In this document: in pieces, positions 1-11,187 of the stretch
Layout: each line of letters starts with the position of its first letter
Numbering within the stretch: position 1 is the stretch's first letter
Assembly: GCA_024760905.1 (NCBI GenBank)
Contig: CM045733.1
Coordinates: forward strand, 31,601,001-31,665,000
Length of the DNA stretch: 64,000 bases
Reading direction: 5' to 3'
Origin: Plotosus lineatus
Taxonomy: Eukaryota > Chordata > Actinopteri > Siluriformes > Plotosidae
Position numbers and translations under genes: made by a program
The notes under the pieces: generated by a model
The model's database searches: none
Told to the model about the DNA's origin: nothing
Seen by the model: the letters and a program-made list of their open reading frames with translations, nothing else

Positions 1-77
1 AGTAAAGCCTTGCTGGCATATGCATGTGTCTGGAGCCACACAGGAACCTCCATTATGGCAGAATCCATCACATTGTG
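1..77 (-). CDS. nell2: nell2 exon: EGF-like domain 4, cut by the window start
   Basis: Twenty-five codons after an acceptor TTTCCTGCAG, entry phase 1: QCDGFCHNGGSCVAPDTC then ICQQGFT. This corresponds to the non-calcium EGF that follows EGF3 in NELL2 (NGGxC, CxCxxGFTG). The rest of the exon and all later exons lie outside the window. The first cysteine lies closer to the N-terminal side than in mammals. Confidence 0.88.
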
Positions 78-2000
78 CTGCAGGAAATAATTTTAAAAAA
101 TGCAATGCAACACAAACTCATGGCCAAAATGATAAAAAGTTATATGTAATTAAAAATATTTTTGAAATGATTTGGTAGTAATAATACCAGTTATTGATTC
201 CGAGAGCTAAAAATGCATCTAATTTAATTAACTCTGTGTGATGGTACAGTATAATATCATTTCAAGTGTACTGTGCATTCAATATCTGTTTACTTCTTAT
301 CTATCACTAGTTCCCTTTGTTATGGTTTTGATGAGTAGCTAACGGGGAGTGTTGTCTAATAGACCAAAGCCCAAAGGTATTTAATTGATATGGGATTTGA
401 TGACGACAAAGACGTGATTTATACCACTGTCCTCCACACAAACCCATTGAATAAGCACTTGTGCATTCTAAATAAGGACATCATCATTCTATCACTTGGA
501 AAAAAGCATCCCCGAAAATAAAAATATTTAAGTGGAGAAAGTGGTTCAGCCAGAAGAACACTGATTTGACTTGCTCCTCTTTCTGAGGGGACAGTTGGAA
601 CCAAAACCATACCAGAAAAATGACCCGCAAAGTATCTGACACACTTAGTCGGTCAGGTGTTTCATTCAGTCATTTGTCCTTAGTGTATTTTTAACTCTTG
701 TATTGAAAAAAGAGGGTTACCTAAGATACAGTACATACTGTATACTGTACAAACGCACAGTACAAGTCAGTGCACCACTGTTAAAACTGTAGGAATATCT
801 GGGAAGTACTAGTCACATCCTGCTATACAATCACAATGATGATTATGTAGAAAAAAATAAATAAATAAATAAAGTCTAATGTGACTAGAGTCAAAACTTT
901 TATGGGCAGAATTCTAAAATACATGTTTGACAAAAAAATAAGACAAGGCATTATCCACATGAAGCCTTGCAAAGCATGGTGATGATAGCATCATGTTATT
1001 GCATCGCTTTTTGTTAAAAAAGACACATTCTGGCTGGTATCAAAAACAGAAAAAAAAATGTTAGAATTGAGTTTATAACTGATAGTTTATTGTCATGTTG
1101 AAAAATGCAGCATATTTTTTAAATAATTGTAATATTTATAATTCTGAAATGTATTAATTCAGAAAGAAAAGACAATTTTACTATGCACTTTGTATTGGCA
1201 CCATATTCCCTAAACTCAACCTAAACTGTGGAAATTTCAGATCTAATTGGTCAGAGAACAATGATTTGTTTTTATTTCATGGTGCTCTAACAATAGTTTC
1301 AGAATAATGTTTGTGTGAATATTTCATTGTTTCTACACTCATATCTTAATTAAACAATCGGAAGGCGTCATCAGTCTTTTTTTTTTATTTCTGTTTTGTT
1401 TTGGTTTTTTGTAACAGTAATGCTAATTTTCAAACACATAACATAAAACAGGTTTACTGTATCTGTTTGTTTATGTGTTTTTTATTAACTTCAAAAAAGG
1501 TTTATTTGGTTGTTTTTTTTATTAATTTCAAGAAAAAGAAAAATGTGAGGATGGTGAGACAATAACTGTTTATAGCTGATATGCAGTTTAGAATATTACA
1601 AATTTATTTCATATATTTTCCACAGTAGCTAATGTGACACTAAACTGAAATAATCTATGTCACAGCAAGGATATTCATTGATAAATAATCTGTAATCTTT
1701 GGGAAATTGCTGTGGTTTAAGAAGAATAAAACAATTTAGGAAACATAATCAGCTTTGGTGCTAAGAGTATCTGTCCAACTTGCCTTTAATTATTTTCCTA
1801 TAATAACACATCACATCAACTGAGCAGCTACGTGTTAGGGAGTTGACAGTTGAAAGCTCATTCAGATCAGCCCTTGCACATCCTGAGGCTAAAACTCAGA
1901 TATCAATGTAAAGAATAAACATAATAATGTTTTTAAAGTTAATCGATTATGGACATTCCATCTAGTGATATGGGTGCAAAGCAAATGCTTACTAGCTCAC
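78..2000. other. nell2 intron, no feature recognised
   Basis: AT-rich sequence with homopolymer runs (for example near 1378-1386 and 1514-1521) and a short TAAA run at 858-873. I see no exon, repeat boundary or reading frame with family motifs. Confidence 0.6.
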
Positions 2001-2123
2001 CTCTGCAGACAGTGCCATTCCCCAGGTACCCTGGTTTGCAGGTGCAGCTGTGTCCTCCTACTGTATTAAAGCAGAGTGCATTCTCATCGCAGCTGTGATG
2101 TCCACTTATACACTCATTATGCT
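2001..2123 (-). CDS. nell2: nell2 exon: EGF-like domain 3
   Basis: Forty codons, phase 1-1: HNECISGHHSCDENALC then FNTVGGHSCTC and KPGYLGNGTVCR. DENAxCxNTVGGH and GNGTxC are shared with NELL1 and NELL2. The split first codon gives lysine where mammals have glutamate. The acceptor is TATTTTCAG and the donor AG/GTGAGC. A Tigger-like element starts 30 bases upstream of the acceptor. Confidence 0.93.
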
Positions 2124-2153
2124 CTGAAAATAGACAAAGACATTATACAACTA

Positions 2154-2935
2154 CAGTGATACCTCTGCTCACGAACATAATTGGTTCCCAGAAAGTGTGT
2201 GTGAGGCGAAAAGTTCGTCTTCCGAACATTTATTTCCCATAAGAAACCATTAAAATGAGAATAATCCGTTCCCAGGTCCCCATAAAACATAATTTTCTAC
2301 TAAATAAGCCTTAAAACTACACAAAAATATACCTTATTTTATGTATAATAAATGTCTATTGTATTGTAATTAAAGAAATAAACTGTACTGTATAATAAAG
2401 TCGTTTTATTTACCTTTGTGATGGTAGTTGATGGCTTGATGGAATGGAGTGGGAGGAGGAGAGAGGGAGGGACTTACTGTTTGGAAGGAGTGTTTGGAAA
2501 CGCCTACTGTTTGGAAACACCCTTAGCCACACACGCACCCTTAATAGCTTCCTTGTTCTTAAGGATGGTGGTAGACTTAGCGTACTGGTACTGGGACGCT
2601 GAGTCACACAAACGCACACCTCGTTCGTGTTTTTCAATGATCTCCGCCTGTGGTGGGGTCTTTTTCGGTCCCATAATAGCAAAAGTACACTCAATATGGT
2701 CCAAAATGTCTAGCAAACACAACCCACTTCCGCACTCAAAGAAAGGGGGTGACGAACTGTGACGCCGTGAGCGTGCGTCAGCTTCTCGTGGCCGCCACCG
2801 TGGCGCTGTTCGACCGCGTGGTTTGGTTCGTCCGCCGAAAAGTAGTTCGTCAGCCGAGACTATATTTTCGCGAATTTAAAGTTCTTGAGGCGAAAAGTTC
2901 GTGAGCTTAAGCGTTCGTCAGCCGAGGTTTGACTG
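2154..2935 (-). mobile_element. pogo/Tigger-type DNA transposon remnant with TA target site
   Basis: The ends are inverted repeats: CAGTGATACCTCTGCTCACG on the left and CAGTCAAACCTCGGCTGACG read inward from the right, each flanked by TA. Tigger/pogo elements duplicate TA and have CAGT-initial termini. Length is about 0.78 kb, so most of the transposase is gone. A coding remnant lies inside on the minus strand. Confidence 0.85.
2504..2673 (-). pseudogene. Tigger transposase N-terminal (CENP-B-like) fragment
   Basis: From a methionine at 2673 the reading frame gives MGPKKTPPQAEIIEKHERGV, then a segment with AKST and ILKNKEAIKGACVAKGVSK. This resembles the CENP-B-type HTH of Tigger transposases, where AKSTISTILKNKEAIK is typical; a two-residue loss (TI) is visible. 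No DDE catalytic domain follows, so it is non-functional. Confidence 0.7.
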
Positions 2936-2937
2936 TA

Positions 2938-3552
2938 TAAGAATTTGTATCTTAACAACACACACCTCATCCACCGAACAAACATGAATAAAACTTATTT
3001 TGTAGCCTAGAAGAAAAAATAAATCAAGTGACTCTCAATCTTATTAATATTTCTGTTTGCAAAAGGCAGCCGTGAACTTTATAAAAAAACTTCAGGATAG
3101 TTTGGCTACAAGGGAAATTATTCTTAAAAGGCACTGTGCTCTACTATGTAAACCTTTTATTGCTCAAAATAAAGTTCACGGTTTGGGTTTAAATAAGTAA
3201 ATACTCCAGAGCTATTATTTGGGTAATTAGTGAAATGAATAAAAGTTCCAGCTTTTCATCTTTTCTATAATTAATTGAAAAGGATCTTATAGACATATAT
3301 AAATGATGCATTGAGTGGCTTCTCTTTTTTAAACAATTGTGCATAAAAGTCATATTGCTTTTTTGTGGGAAAAAAAAAAAAAAAAAAAAAAAAAAACGTT
3401 ACTGTGTGTCGAAAGGGTGAAATAATTTGCCTGCATTTAGTAACTTACTAAAATTAGGTTAATAATTGTCCAGTGCATTATTACAATCTAGAAGGATAGT
3501 GCTGAATTGTTAATGTTAATACAAATAAAACATCTGACTTGTTCATGATCCT
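2938..3552. other. nell2 intron, AT-rich, with a 27-base A tract
   Basis: Nothing recognisable except poly(A) at 3370-3396, which may be an old retroposon tail, but no adjoining element body was identified. Confidence 0.5.
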
Positions 3553-3565
3553 AGAATAGGTAAAT

Positions 3566-3812
3566 ACATTCATTTTCTGAATTGGTTAATCCTAATTGGG
3601 GTCACGGGGAGACTGGCGCCCATCTAAGCCGACTCTGGGCAAAGATAGAGTACACCCTGGACGGCTTGCCAGGCCATCACAGGGCAGAAACCTGTTGATG
3701 GCTATGCAGCCTACTCTTGCTGAAAGTCAGCAATGGCTCTTTTACATGCCTCACACCATAGACAGTGAGAGGCATGGCCAGCCTTTTATAACCGAGTTGG
3801 CTGCACTGGGGA
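3566..3812 (-). mobile_element. 5'-truncated tRNA-SINE with L2/CR1-like tail
   Basis: Exact 13-base target-site duplications AGAATAGGTAAAT lie at 3553-3565 and 3813-3825. The tail comes first on the plus strand (TCATTTTCTGAA...TAATCCTAATT), then the SINE body with the conserved ACCATAGACAGTGAGAG block. The tRNA promoter head is missing, consistent with incomplete reverse transcription. Confidence 0.85.
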
Positions 3813-3829
3813 AGAATAGGTAAATGTTT

Positions 3830-4152
3830 CTTCTTCACTTCACTTCTCCCTTAACATCCGAGGATGTCGTTGGGGCGCCTTCATGGTGAGACTTGGGCTG
3901 AGTTGGCCTGGCGGAGCCCATCCCGCTCCAGGTCGTACAAACACGCTGACGGCTTTGCAGCCTACTCTTTATGAAAGTCAGCAATGGTTCTTTTACATGC
4001 CTCTCATCATAGACAGTGACAGACATGGCCTGCCTTTGATAACCCAGTTAGCTGCACTGGGGGGGGGGACAGTGACAACCTTGTGGGGACTCGAACCCTC
4101 AACCTTAGGATCAGCGATCCTGCACCCTAACCACTAGACCACCACTGCCCTC
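3830..4152 (-). mobile_element. tRNA-SINE with a third, unidentified tail
   Basis: Flanked by 12-base duplications AGGTAAATGTTT at 3818-3829 and 4153-4164, so the boundaries are secure. The head and body (B box GGTTCGAGTCC-like, GTTAGCTGCACTGGG, CATAGACAGTGA) match the other SINEs here, but about 100 bases of tail at 3830-3935 match neither the L2-like nor the RTE tail. It ends in a GAAGTGAAG-like simple repeat. It inserted exactly at the duplicated site of the preceding SINE. Confidence 0.8.
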
Positions 4153-4164
4153 AGGTAAATGTTT

Positions 4165-5186
4165 GGTGAATTTAAATAATAATTAAAAAAAAATCAGCAG
4201 ACTAAGAGCAATACAACAAGTCAAAGGATTGAGCTTAAACAGCAGTGGGGCCATGAGAAAACAAATTATTAGAGAGAATACGCAAATAAAAAGGCTTCAC
4301 TTTGTGAAAGACAATAGAGATTGCACTATGTGATTCATCCTGTTCCAGTTTGTTGGTGTGTGTCTGCTTAAGAAGGAAGCACATGAAGTGATGTATATCC
4401 TTCACCCATATGGCCACTGTGCAAGCCTCTTGAGTTCAGGTTGCTTTAGTTGCTCAGGTTGAGGCTCAGCAAAAATTTTATTGTAATAAAATGAAGTCAG
4501 CTGATAAATCAAATGTATTGAATGACCAGGTTATCTCATCTTTTTCTTCCCTAATGACAAATAAAATAAAATCAATGCTCATATAGTGAAACTGTGGTTC
4601 AGGGATCATGAGCTACACTGAGCTTTCAGGAACCACAAACTAGAGATTCATGGTTGAATTTAAAGCTTACCTTCAATATAAAAACTACTGCAGTTAGGAA
4701 TATTTGATATTTTCAACTTCAAAAGGAAAAAATATCTAATTATATGATAGCAACTACAAAAATGATACCAATGGTCTTCATAACGCTTCAATTACTTCAG
4801 TCAAATTTCTTTGAATCCACACTGATTAAACTTAAAAACACTCACAAAAAAAAGACTGACTTACATGAAAGCAGGGAAATTGGAGCCATGTTCAAAGCAG
4901 CAATTAAAATAGCAAAGCACCCGTTTCCAACAGTTGTGGTGTAAATACCAAATATCAGCTATTGTACTTTTGCCCATTTTAAAAGATTCAAGTATAATCA
5001 TAATTTATGTTTTAAGTTCTATTATCATTTTTATTCATTATCAGAAATTAAATCAAAGGAATTTTTCACCGGGGTGGGGTGTTTGGGGTGGTTATGTGCT
5101 CGAGATTATTGTCTAATGTGCAATGAATATAAAAAACTACACTCTTAAAGTTGACGCGAATATAAATATTACATAATATTTTATCA
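4165..5186. other. nell2 intron, no feature recognised
   Basis: AT-rich sequence. The small reading frames carry no family motif and no paired splice sites with nell2 coding potential. Confidence 0.5.
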
Positions 5187-5384
5187 TGTGAACACCTGAT
5201 CCTATCTGATCTCAGAGGATAAGCAGCACTGGACCTGGTTAGTGCTTGGATGGGAGTCCACCTGGGAAGACGAGATGCTTTGAAGGAACACAAAGACAGA
5301 CCACACTTCTTTAATATACCTGGTGCATAGTGGTAACTGAAGCCTGGAACAGGCATGGCACATGAAGAAGAAGAAGAATATGAT
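5187..5384 (+). mobile_element. 5S rRNA-derived SINE (SINE3 class)
   Basis: Bases 5187-5281 follow the 5S rRNA: CCTATCTGATCTCAGAGGAT, AAGCAGCACTGGACCTGGTT and GCTTGGATGGGAGTCCACC. These include the box A region, intermediate element and box C of the internal RNA polymerase III promoter. A roughly 90-base non-5S segment and a (GAA)n-like end follow, as expected for SINE3 rather than a genuine 5S gene. The 5S start and 3' end are absent and the copy is diverged. Confidence 0.85.
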
Positions 5385-5718
5385 ACAGCAAACAACTAAT
5401 TCTACTCAGATCCAAAGCGACGTTTTGAGGAGGAAGAAAGAACTGCAAATGAACTGGCTGCATTCGTTTTTCACAGCTTAAAACCAACCATCAGTGCTTT
5501 TCCTTCTTCCACATATATGTAAGAAAAGTACAGTCGGCCCCCAACTTACGAAATTAATCCGTTCCAGAGCCCTTTTCGTATTGCGGGGATTTCGTAAGTA
5601 GGGGTCACATCCTACATGTTAAACGCCTAATTTGTTCCAAGGCTCCAGTCTTTGGACTGGATAAACCCCATAAACCCTTTAACAATTATAAAAGTACACC
5701 AATTTTGTATGAAATATG

Positions 5719-6067
5719 ATCAGTTCAGTTCATTTTCTGTAACCGCTTCATCCTAATTAGGGTCACGGGGAGGCTGGTGCCCATCCCAGCCGACTCAGGG
5801 CGAGGGCAGAGTACACCCTGGACAGCTCGCCAGGCCATCGCAGGGCGGAAACACGCTGACGGCTTTGCAGCCTACTCTTGTCGAAAGTCAGCAATGGTTC
5901 TTTTACATGCCTCACACCATAGACAGTGAGAGACATGGCCGGCCTTTGATAACCCAGTTCGCTGCACTGGGAGGACAGTGACAACCTTGTGGAAAGTGGG
6001 ACTCGAACCCCCAACCTTTGGATCAGCGATCCGGCGCCTTATACCACTAGACCACCGCTGCTCCCCC
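5719..6067 (-). mobile_element. full-length tRNA-SINE with L2/CR1-like tail
   Basis: Exact 11-base duplications TATGAAATATG lie at 5708-5718 and 6068-6078. On the minus strand it runs from the tRNA-like head (A/B boxes near 5990-6060), through the shared body, to the tail ending in AATTAGGATGAAGCGGTTAC. It is nested in the Tigger-like element, so it is the younger insertion. Confidence 0.9.
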
Positions 6068-6198
6068 TATGAAATATGTGTTAAAAGTAAAATAAAATTA
6101 TTTATTAAACCATTTAAACATTTTATTAACATATTGAACCATTTTATTAACATATTTATTAATTAAACCATTATTAAACATTTTTTTTATTAACCCAC

Positions 6199-6200
<2 letters not shown>

Positions 6201-6260
<60 letters not shown>
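6201..6260. repeat. (CT)n microsatellite
   Basis: About 60 bases of CT dinucleotides with one interruption, inside the Tigger-like element. Confidence 0.98.
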
Positions 6261-6264
<4 letters not shown>

Positions 6265-6963
6265 TGCTGCAGGCCACGCCCACAATACGTGGAATTCAAA
6301 GCGCATTCCCTGCTTGACAAGCTCAACTTTAATTTGATTCCTTGAGGGATTGGAATTCCAGATGAGCTCAAATACGCCCACATTTATTAAGCATGTACTG
6401 AATTAAAACAACTTAAAAAACTAAACTAAAAACTAAAGCGTGAAGCTTCCTTTAGTCTCTATCTGAGAGGCCAGCGGGGCGGGATGTTGAGAGACAGCCA
6501 ATGAGAGGGCAACTCGCGCGTCATATGAAAGTTTGATTGGCGCGTTTGAATTTTGAATTTCTTTTCGTAAGAGGGGGTTTTCTCGTATCTAGGGGACAGA
6601 AACTCAGGAATATGTTTTTCATAACTCGGGGATTTCGTACACAGGGGTCTTCATAAGCTGGGGGCGACTGTAGTGCCAAAAGTCCTGAATGGAAAATGGT
6701 GTGAATTACTTGAAATAAATAATCGTAAATTTTATGCTCTGCAATTCGCTACAATTTGGAGGGGGGAAAAAACATCCATAGCAGTCATAATATTAATAAA
6801 GTATATCAATATTACCTTACAAAGAAAAAAATGAGTGAATGGTTCAGAACTGTATTAAAGGAGGGGAGTATTTTAGTTTTAAATTATGCCAGCTGGAATT
6901 TTTTTTTCTTCAAATATACATACAAAAAAATTAACACGAATTAACATTAAACATTATAAAATG

Positions 6964-7425
6964 TTGTGGCCGCCCTGTGATGGCCTGGTGAGTTGTTCAG
7001 TGTATACCCCACCTTCGCCCAGAGTCGGCTGAGATGGGTGCCATCCTCCCCACAATTCTGTCTGTCTTCCTTTCGGCTTTTTCCCTTTTACTCGGGAGTC
7101 GCCAGAGCGAATCATCTGATTCGCACGTTTGATTTTGGCAGAGATTTTTTTTACGTCGGATGCCCTTCCTGTCACAACCCTTTTTTTTAGCAAGGGACAG
7201 AAACACGCTGACAACTTTGCAGCTACTCTCACCATAGACAGTGAGAGACATGGCCCGCCTTTGATAACCCAGTTAGCTGCACTGGGGGGGACAGTGACAA
7301 CCCTGTGGAGATTGGGACTCGAACCCCCAACCTTTGGATCAGCAATCCAGTGCCCTATACCACTAGACCACCACTGCCCCTCCCCACAATTCTAATTATG
7401 ATTAATTGGCTTAGAAAATGAATGA
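6964..7425 (+). mobile_element. L2-tailed SINE fragment hosting a nested SINE
   Basis: Plus-strand L2-like tail: CTGTGATGGCCTGGTGAGTT up to CCATCC at 7046, then continuing after 7380 as AATTATGATTAATTGGCTTA and AAAATGAATGAAT. The head is absent. The two halves are separated by the RTE-tailed SINE at 7060-7380. Confidence 0.8.
7060..7380 (-). mobile_element. tRNA-SINE with RTE tail, nested insertion
   Basis: Exact 13-base duplications TCCCCACAATTCT at 7047-7059 and 7381-7393 mark the insertion into the older L2-tailed SINE. On the minus strand: GGGGCAGTGGTGG head with A and B boxes, shared body, then a segment like the RTE LINE 5' UTR (GGATGCCCTTCCTG in plus sense) and the RTE 3' end (CCTTTCGGCTTTTTCCC). 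Confidence 0.92.
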
Positions 7426-8036
7426 ATTTTGTGAGACTTTTTTAATAACTAGCAAATTGCAGCAGAGAAAATTTTGAGCTTTGTTGTAAATTTAAAATAA
7501 TTCATGTGAGTCCACATGCCATTTTCCACTACAGTACTTTACTTCTATATACATTCTGTAAAAGCTTTTTTTTTTTCTTTTTTCTTTTTTTTATTGACAC
7601 CAACACAACTTTCAAAAAAGTACTGAGCCTGCTGTGTTGCCAAGTTGTTGTGATTGTTGCATAAACTTTACAGGTACTGTAATATTACTTTAATCCATCC
7701 ATCGGGTCTTCACACTGGAATCAACTTATTTCTAGCCTGCGGTTTAGCTTGTTATTATCAAAGAAGTGTAATCGGCACCGTTCTCTCTGAGGAAATGTGC
7801 ATGAAAATAATTGAATGTGTTAATGATTCCCTACATGTTCTTTCTTTTTTCTTTTGCACAATGTAATAAATATTTAAATGCTAATGCGTGGTGGAATTAG
7901 TTCTACCCAGCCATCATAGCATAAGGGGAAGAGGCTTAGAGCAATTTAGCATTCACTCTTGCATTAATAATAGGCTTAAATTCCACTGGCATTTTCATAA
8001 CTCAATTTATTCAACAGAGCCCATTCGGGGCAATAC

Positions 8037-8039
<3 letters not shown>
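7426..8039. other. nell2 intron, no feature recognised
   Basis: T-rich run near 7567-7590. Nothing else stands out. Confidence 0.5.

Positions 8040-8040
<1 letters not shown>

Positions 8041-8110
<70 letters not shown>
8041..8110. repeat. (GA)n microsatellite
   Basis: Seventy bases of uninterrupted GA, about 350 bases from an nell2 exon. Confidence 0.98.
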
Positions 8111-8113
<3 letters not shown>

Positions 8114-8460
8114 GGAGTAGCATAATATTTAGCAAGGCAACTAAGACCTACTTGGAGGATTGGATTGTGAAAAAATAAATATACAAGTAAGTGAAGCTAA
8201 TGAGATAACACCAACGATATGTTTAGCAAATCTTGGTTCAATTAAGGCTATCCACAGAACAGAATGCTTACTCAACTTGACTGTCTGAAGTACTAAACAA
8301 GCACAATGTTGAACCTGAATCAGTTTTTGAGTAAAAAAAAAAAACCTGAAAAAGCAAATAAACAAAAATCACACAAAACAAACAGAATTCTGCACAGAGA
8401 CACAATTCATTTGCACACACTTTGTGAAACTGTACAGAAATCTACCACAAAATTACTCAC

Positions 8461-8586
8461 TCGTGCACGAGTAGTCATCAATCCGGATGTAGCCGTTGTC
8501 ACATGCACACATGAACGACCCTGGCGTATTCACACACACAGTGTTCTCCCTGCAGTAGTGTTTTCCTTCTGCACACTCGTCAATAT
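8461..8586 (-). CDS. nell2: nell2 exon: calcium-binding EGF domain 2
   Basis: Forty-one codons, phase 1-1. It opens with DIDEC, the calcium-binding EGF signature, then AEGKHYCRENTVC and CVNTPGSFMCAC. The latter fits the Asp/Asn beta-hydroxylation pattern C-x-N-x4-F-x-C-x-C. It closes with GYIRIDDYSCT. The acceptor is ATTGCAG and the donor A/GTGAGT. The sequence is close to mammalian NELL2 throughout. Confidence 0.95.
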
Positions 8587-9439
8587 CTGCAATCCAACAG
8601 CCACAAACTAATAAGCACATGTCCCGCATTCACAAGATTGTATTCGAATCATATTCTGAAAGATTTCATACAATGTTTCATAATGGCCTAATCATTTCTG
8701 TCTCTTGAAATACAATGCATTTTAATGTGTGCATTTTGTCTGGGTTGCTGAGTTTGTCATAATGGTCAATGAAAATCATGATATACACCATAAGAATTAA
8801 TCACAATACAATAATTTTCTTTGAATTTATTATTTTGAATTATATTTATTTATTCTCCCTTAGCATTATTATTATTTTTTTTTTTTATGTTCAAAATTAG
8901 CAGGTTTCTGGGTATCCGAGACGAGTCATACTCGATCCAGGCAACCAGATATTCATACAAAGATTGTCCACTGGACAACAAACAATCACCATGTTGAGTT
9001 TTTAAATTTAAAAGTACTGTAACCCGTAATCATCAACTGACCCCAAGATTGAATAACTGAAGGAAATGCATTTTCTGTCATTTATTTGTATCAGTCTTCA
9101 CCAGGAAGCCATTAAGGTCAGGTTATCATGACCTCCCAGGAGTTACTGTGGGCTGAATTACAAATTCTCACCTCTGTAATACAGGAGTGTTTATGTCAGT
9201 ATTTATGTTTTTATTTACAGTAGATAAGACAGTGGATTGCAAATCCTTGGCATTTTCCCCACCATTTTGTTGCCTTAAAAACTAGGACTAAATTATCCAT
9301 TTAATTTAATTCATTAGATTATTATTTTGGGATGGGGTTTCTATCAATTCAGACAGTCTGTCAACAACCTTGAAAATGAAAAATATCCACGGTATTATTG
9401 TGAAGAAAAAAAATCCCCACAAAACTTAACCTTGACCAA
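8587..9439. other. nell2 intron, no feature recognised
   Basis: AT-rich, with a T run near 8876-8886. No coding or repeat signature identified. Confidence 0.5.
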
Positions 9440-9456
9440 CCCTTCCCCCAAAAAAC

Positions 9457-9745
9457 CTACTTTGTAGAGCCACCTTTTGCAGCAATTATAACTGCAAGTC
9501 TCTTGGGGATGCCTCTATGATTATTTTTTCTAAAGCATTTTTCAAAGGAAAACTGTTCCAGTTCCTTCAAGAATTTATCTTCCTCAAAACGTTGCCTGTA
9601 TTTAGCACCATCCATCATTCCTTCAATTCTGACAAGTTTCCCAGTCCCTGCTGATGAAAAACATCCCGCAGCACGATGATATTCTTGGGTTGATGAGAGA
9701 TGTTGGATTTGTACCAATCAATGTGGAGCTTTCACACTTCTTCAT
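9457..9745 (-). pseudogene. Tc1-like transposase fragment, C-terminal, internally deleted
   Basis: The minus-strand frame contains [20 protein letters not shown] followed by YRQRFEEDKFLKELEQFSF, then RGIPKRLAVIIAAKGGSTK. The first part resembles the CFSAAGTGxLVRIEGxM block before the second catalytic aspartate of Tc1 transposases, and the end resembles the usual C-terminus (AAKGGSTKY). The region between, including the DNDPKHTA and NPIENLW motifs, is missing. Confidence 0.65.
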
Positions 9746-9764
9746 GACCGCTCTAATACACACT

Positions 9765-10245
<481 letters not shown>

Positions 10246-10733
10246 GGATCATAGAGATCCACAGAAGCTTAGCTTCCATTGAAATGGCATTTTTGAAGCA
10301 TCGGTCCAATAAAGTAAAGCACTGCTGCAAGCAAAGCAAATTTAAAGTGCTACAGGGCTCCAATGGGGCTGTGCTTCTGTGGGTATTATTGGAGCGTACT
10401 GACGCGTGATTGTATGAGGAAAAAAATTATCATTAAACACACTGCATGAAATAATTGCTGATTCTGAATTAACTAGCAAAGAACATGAACATGTTTTAGC
10501 ACGCTCGTTATAATATTTTGAATATAAATGCAGTACAGCAGTACACATTTAATAAAAGAGCATGTCTGAAAACAGTCACCTCTGATATTTTTTAGTCTGA
10601 ACCTTTGTCTGATTTGCAGCCTTAAAATAAATTTTAAAAAATTAACAGTTTCCATAAATATGTGCTCCAAATGTGCCAGGTTAAACATCTGTTGAGGCAG
10701 GTTTGTTTATGTCCTGAGCGAGTCATTAAATAC

Positions 10734-10868
10734 CTTGGCAGTATGCACTGTCATCCCTCACTGCCCGGTAACCATCCTTGCAGCTGCAACAAGCTCCTGC
10801 CTCCAGATTCACACATTCTGAGTTCTCCACACAGATGCTACTGTAACCATCCGCACAGAAATCATGCC
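10734..10868 (-). CDS. nell2: nell2 exon: EGF-like domain 1
   Basis: Forty-four codons in a symmetrical phase 1-1 exon: HDFCADGYSSICVENSEC then CCSCKDGYRAVRDDSAYCQ. GxDFC, ENSxC and AYC match the first EGF of NELL2. There is an additional cysteine (CCSC instead of one cysteine then serine), and the stretch before the second cysteine is longer than in mammals. The acceptor is TTCTGCAG and the donor AAG/GTATTT. A CAAA-rich tract and a (TG)n lie on the acceptor side. Confidence 0.9.
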
Positions 10869-10887
10869 CTGCAGAAACACACATAGA

Positions 10888-10978
10888 AAAAAAACAAACA
10901 AACAAACAAACAAAAACAAAACAAACAAACAAAAAAAACAAGAAGAAACATCACTTAAAACAGGCTTGTATGTGTCCA

Positions 10979-11031
<53 letters not shown>
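10888..11031. repeat. (CAAA)n-rich tract followed by (TG)n
   Basis: Bases 10888-10940 are CAAA-type repeats and 10981-11031 are (TG)n. On the nell2 coding strand both lie just upstream of the EGF1 acceptor. Confidence 0.95.
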
Positions 11032-11038
<7 letters not shown>

Positions 11039-11125
11039 GGGGGTCATGTGTTCTAAATCAGGGGTCAGGAACCTTTTTGGCTAAGAGAGCCAAAAAAAAA
11101 GACATATTTTAAAATCTAATCATCC

Positions 11126-11128
<3 letters not shown>

Positions 11129-11184
<56 letters not shown>
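11129..11184. repeat. (TA)n microsatellite left of Tc1 element
   Basis: About 55 bases of TA directly abutting the Tc1 terminus; matched by a TA tract at the other end of the same element. Confidence 0.97.

Positions 11185-11187
<3 letters not shown>

Larger units (their letters stand above)
5531..6670. mobile_element. Tigger-like TIR element, interrupted by a SINE
   Basis: Inverted termini CAGTCGGCCCCCAACTTACG and CAGTCGCCCCCAGCTTATGA (read inward from the right) are flanked by TA. Interior GAGGCCAGCGGGGCGGGATG and CCAAT blocks near 6470-6540 recur in the elements at 21853 and 56975, so this is a sister subfamily. It contains a SINE (5719-6067) and a (CT)n tract (6201-6260). No transposase frame remains. 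Confidence 0.8.

Noticed and set aside
5187..5281. A functional 5S rRNA gene
   Set aside because: 5' and 3' ends of the 5S gene are missing, many positions differ and a non-5S SINE tail follows.
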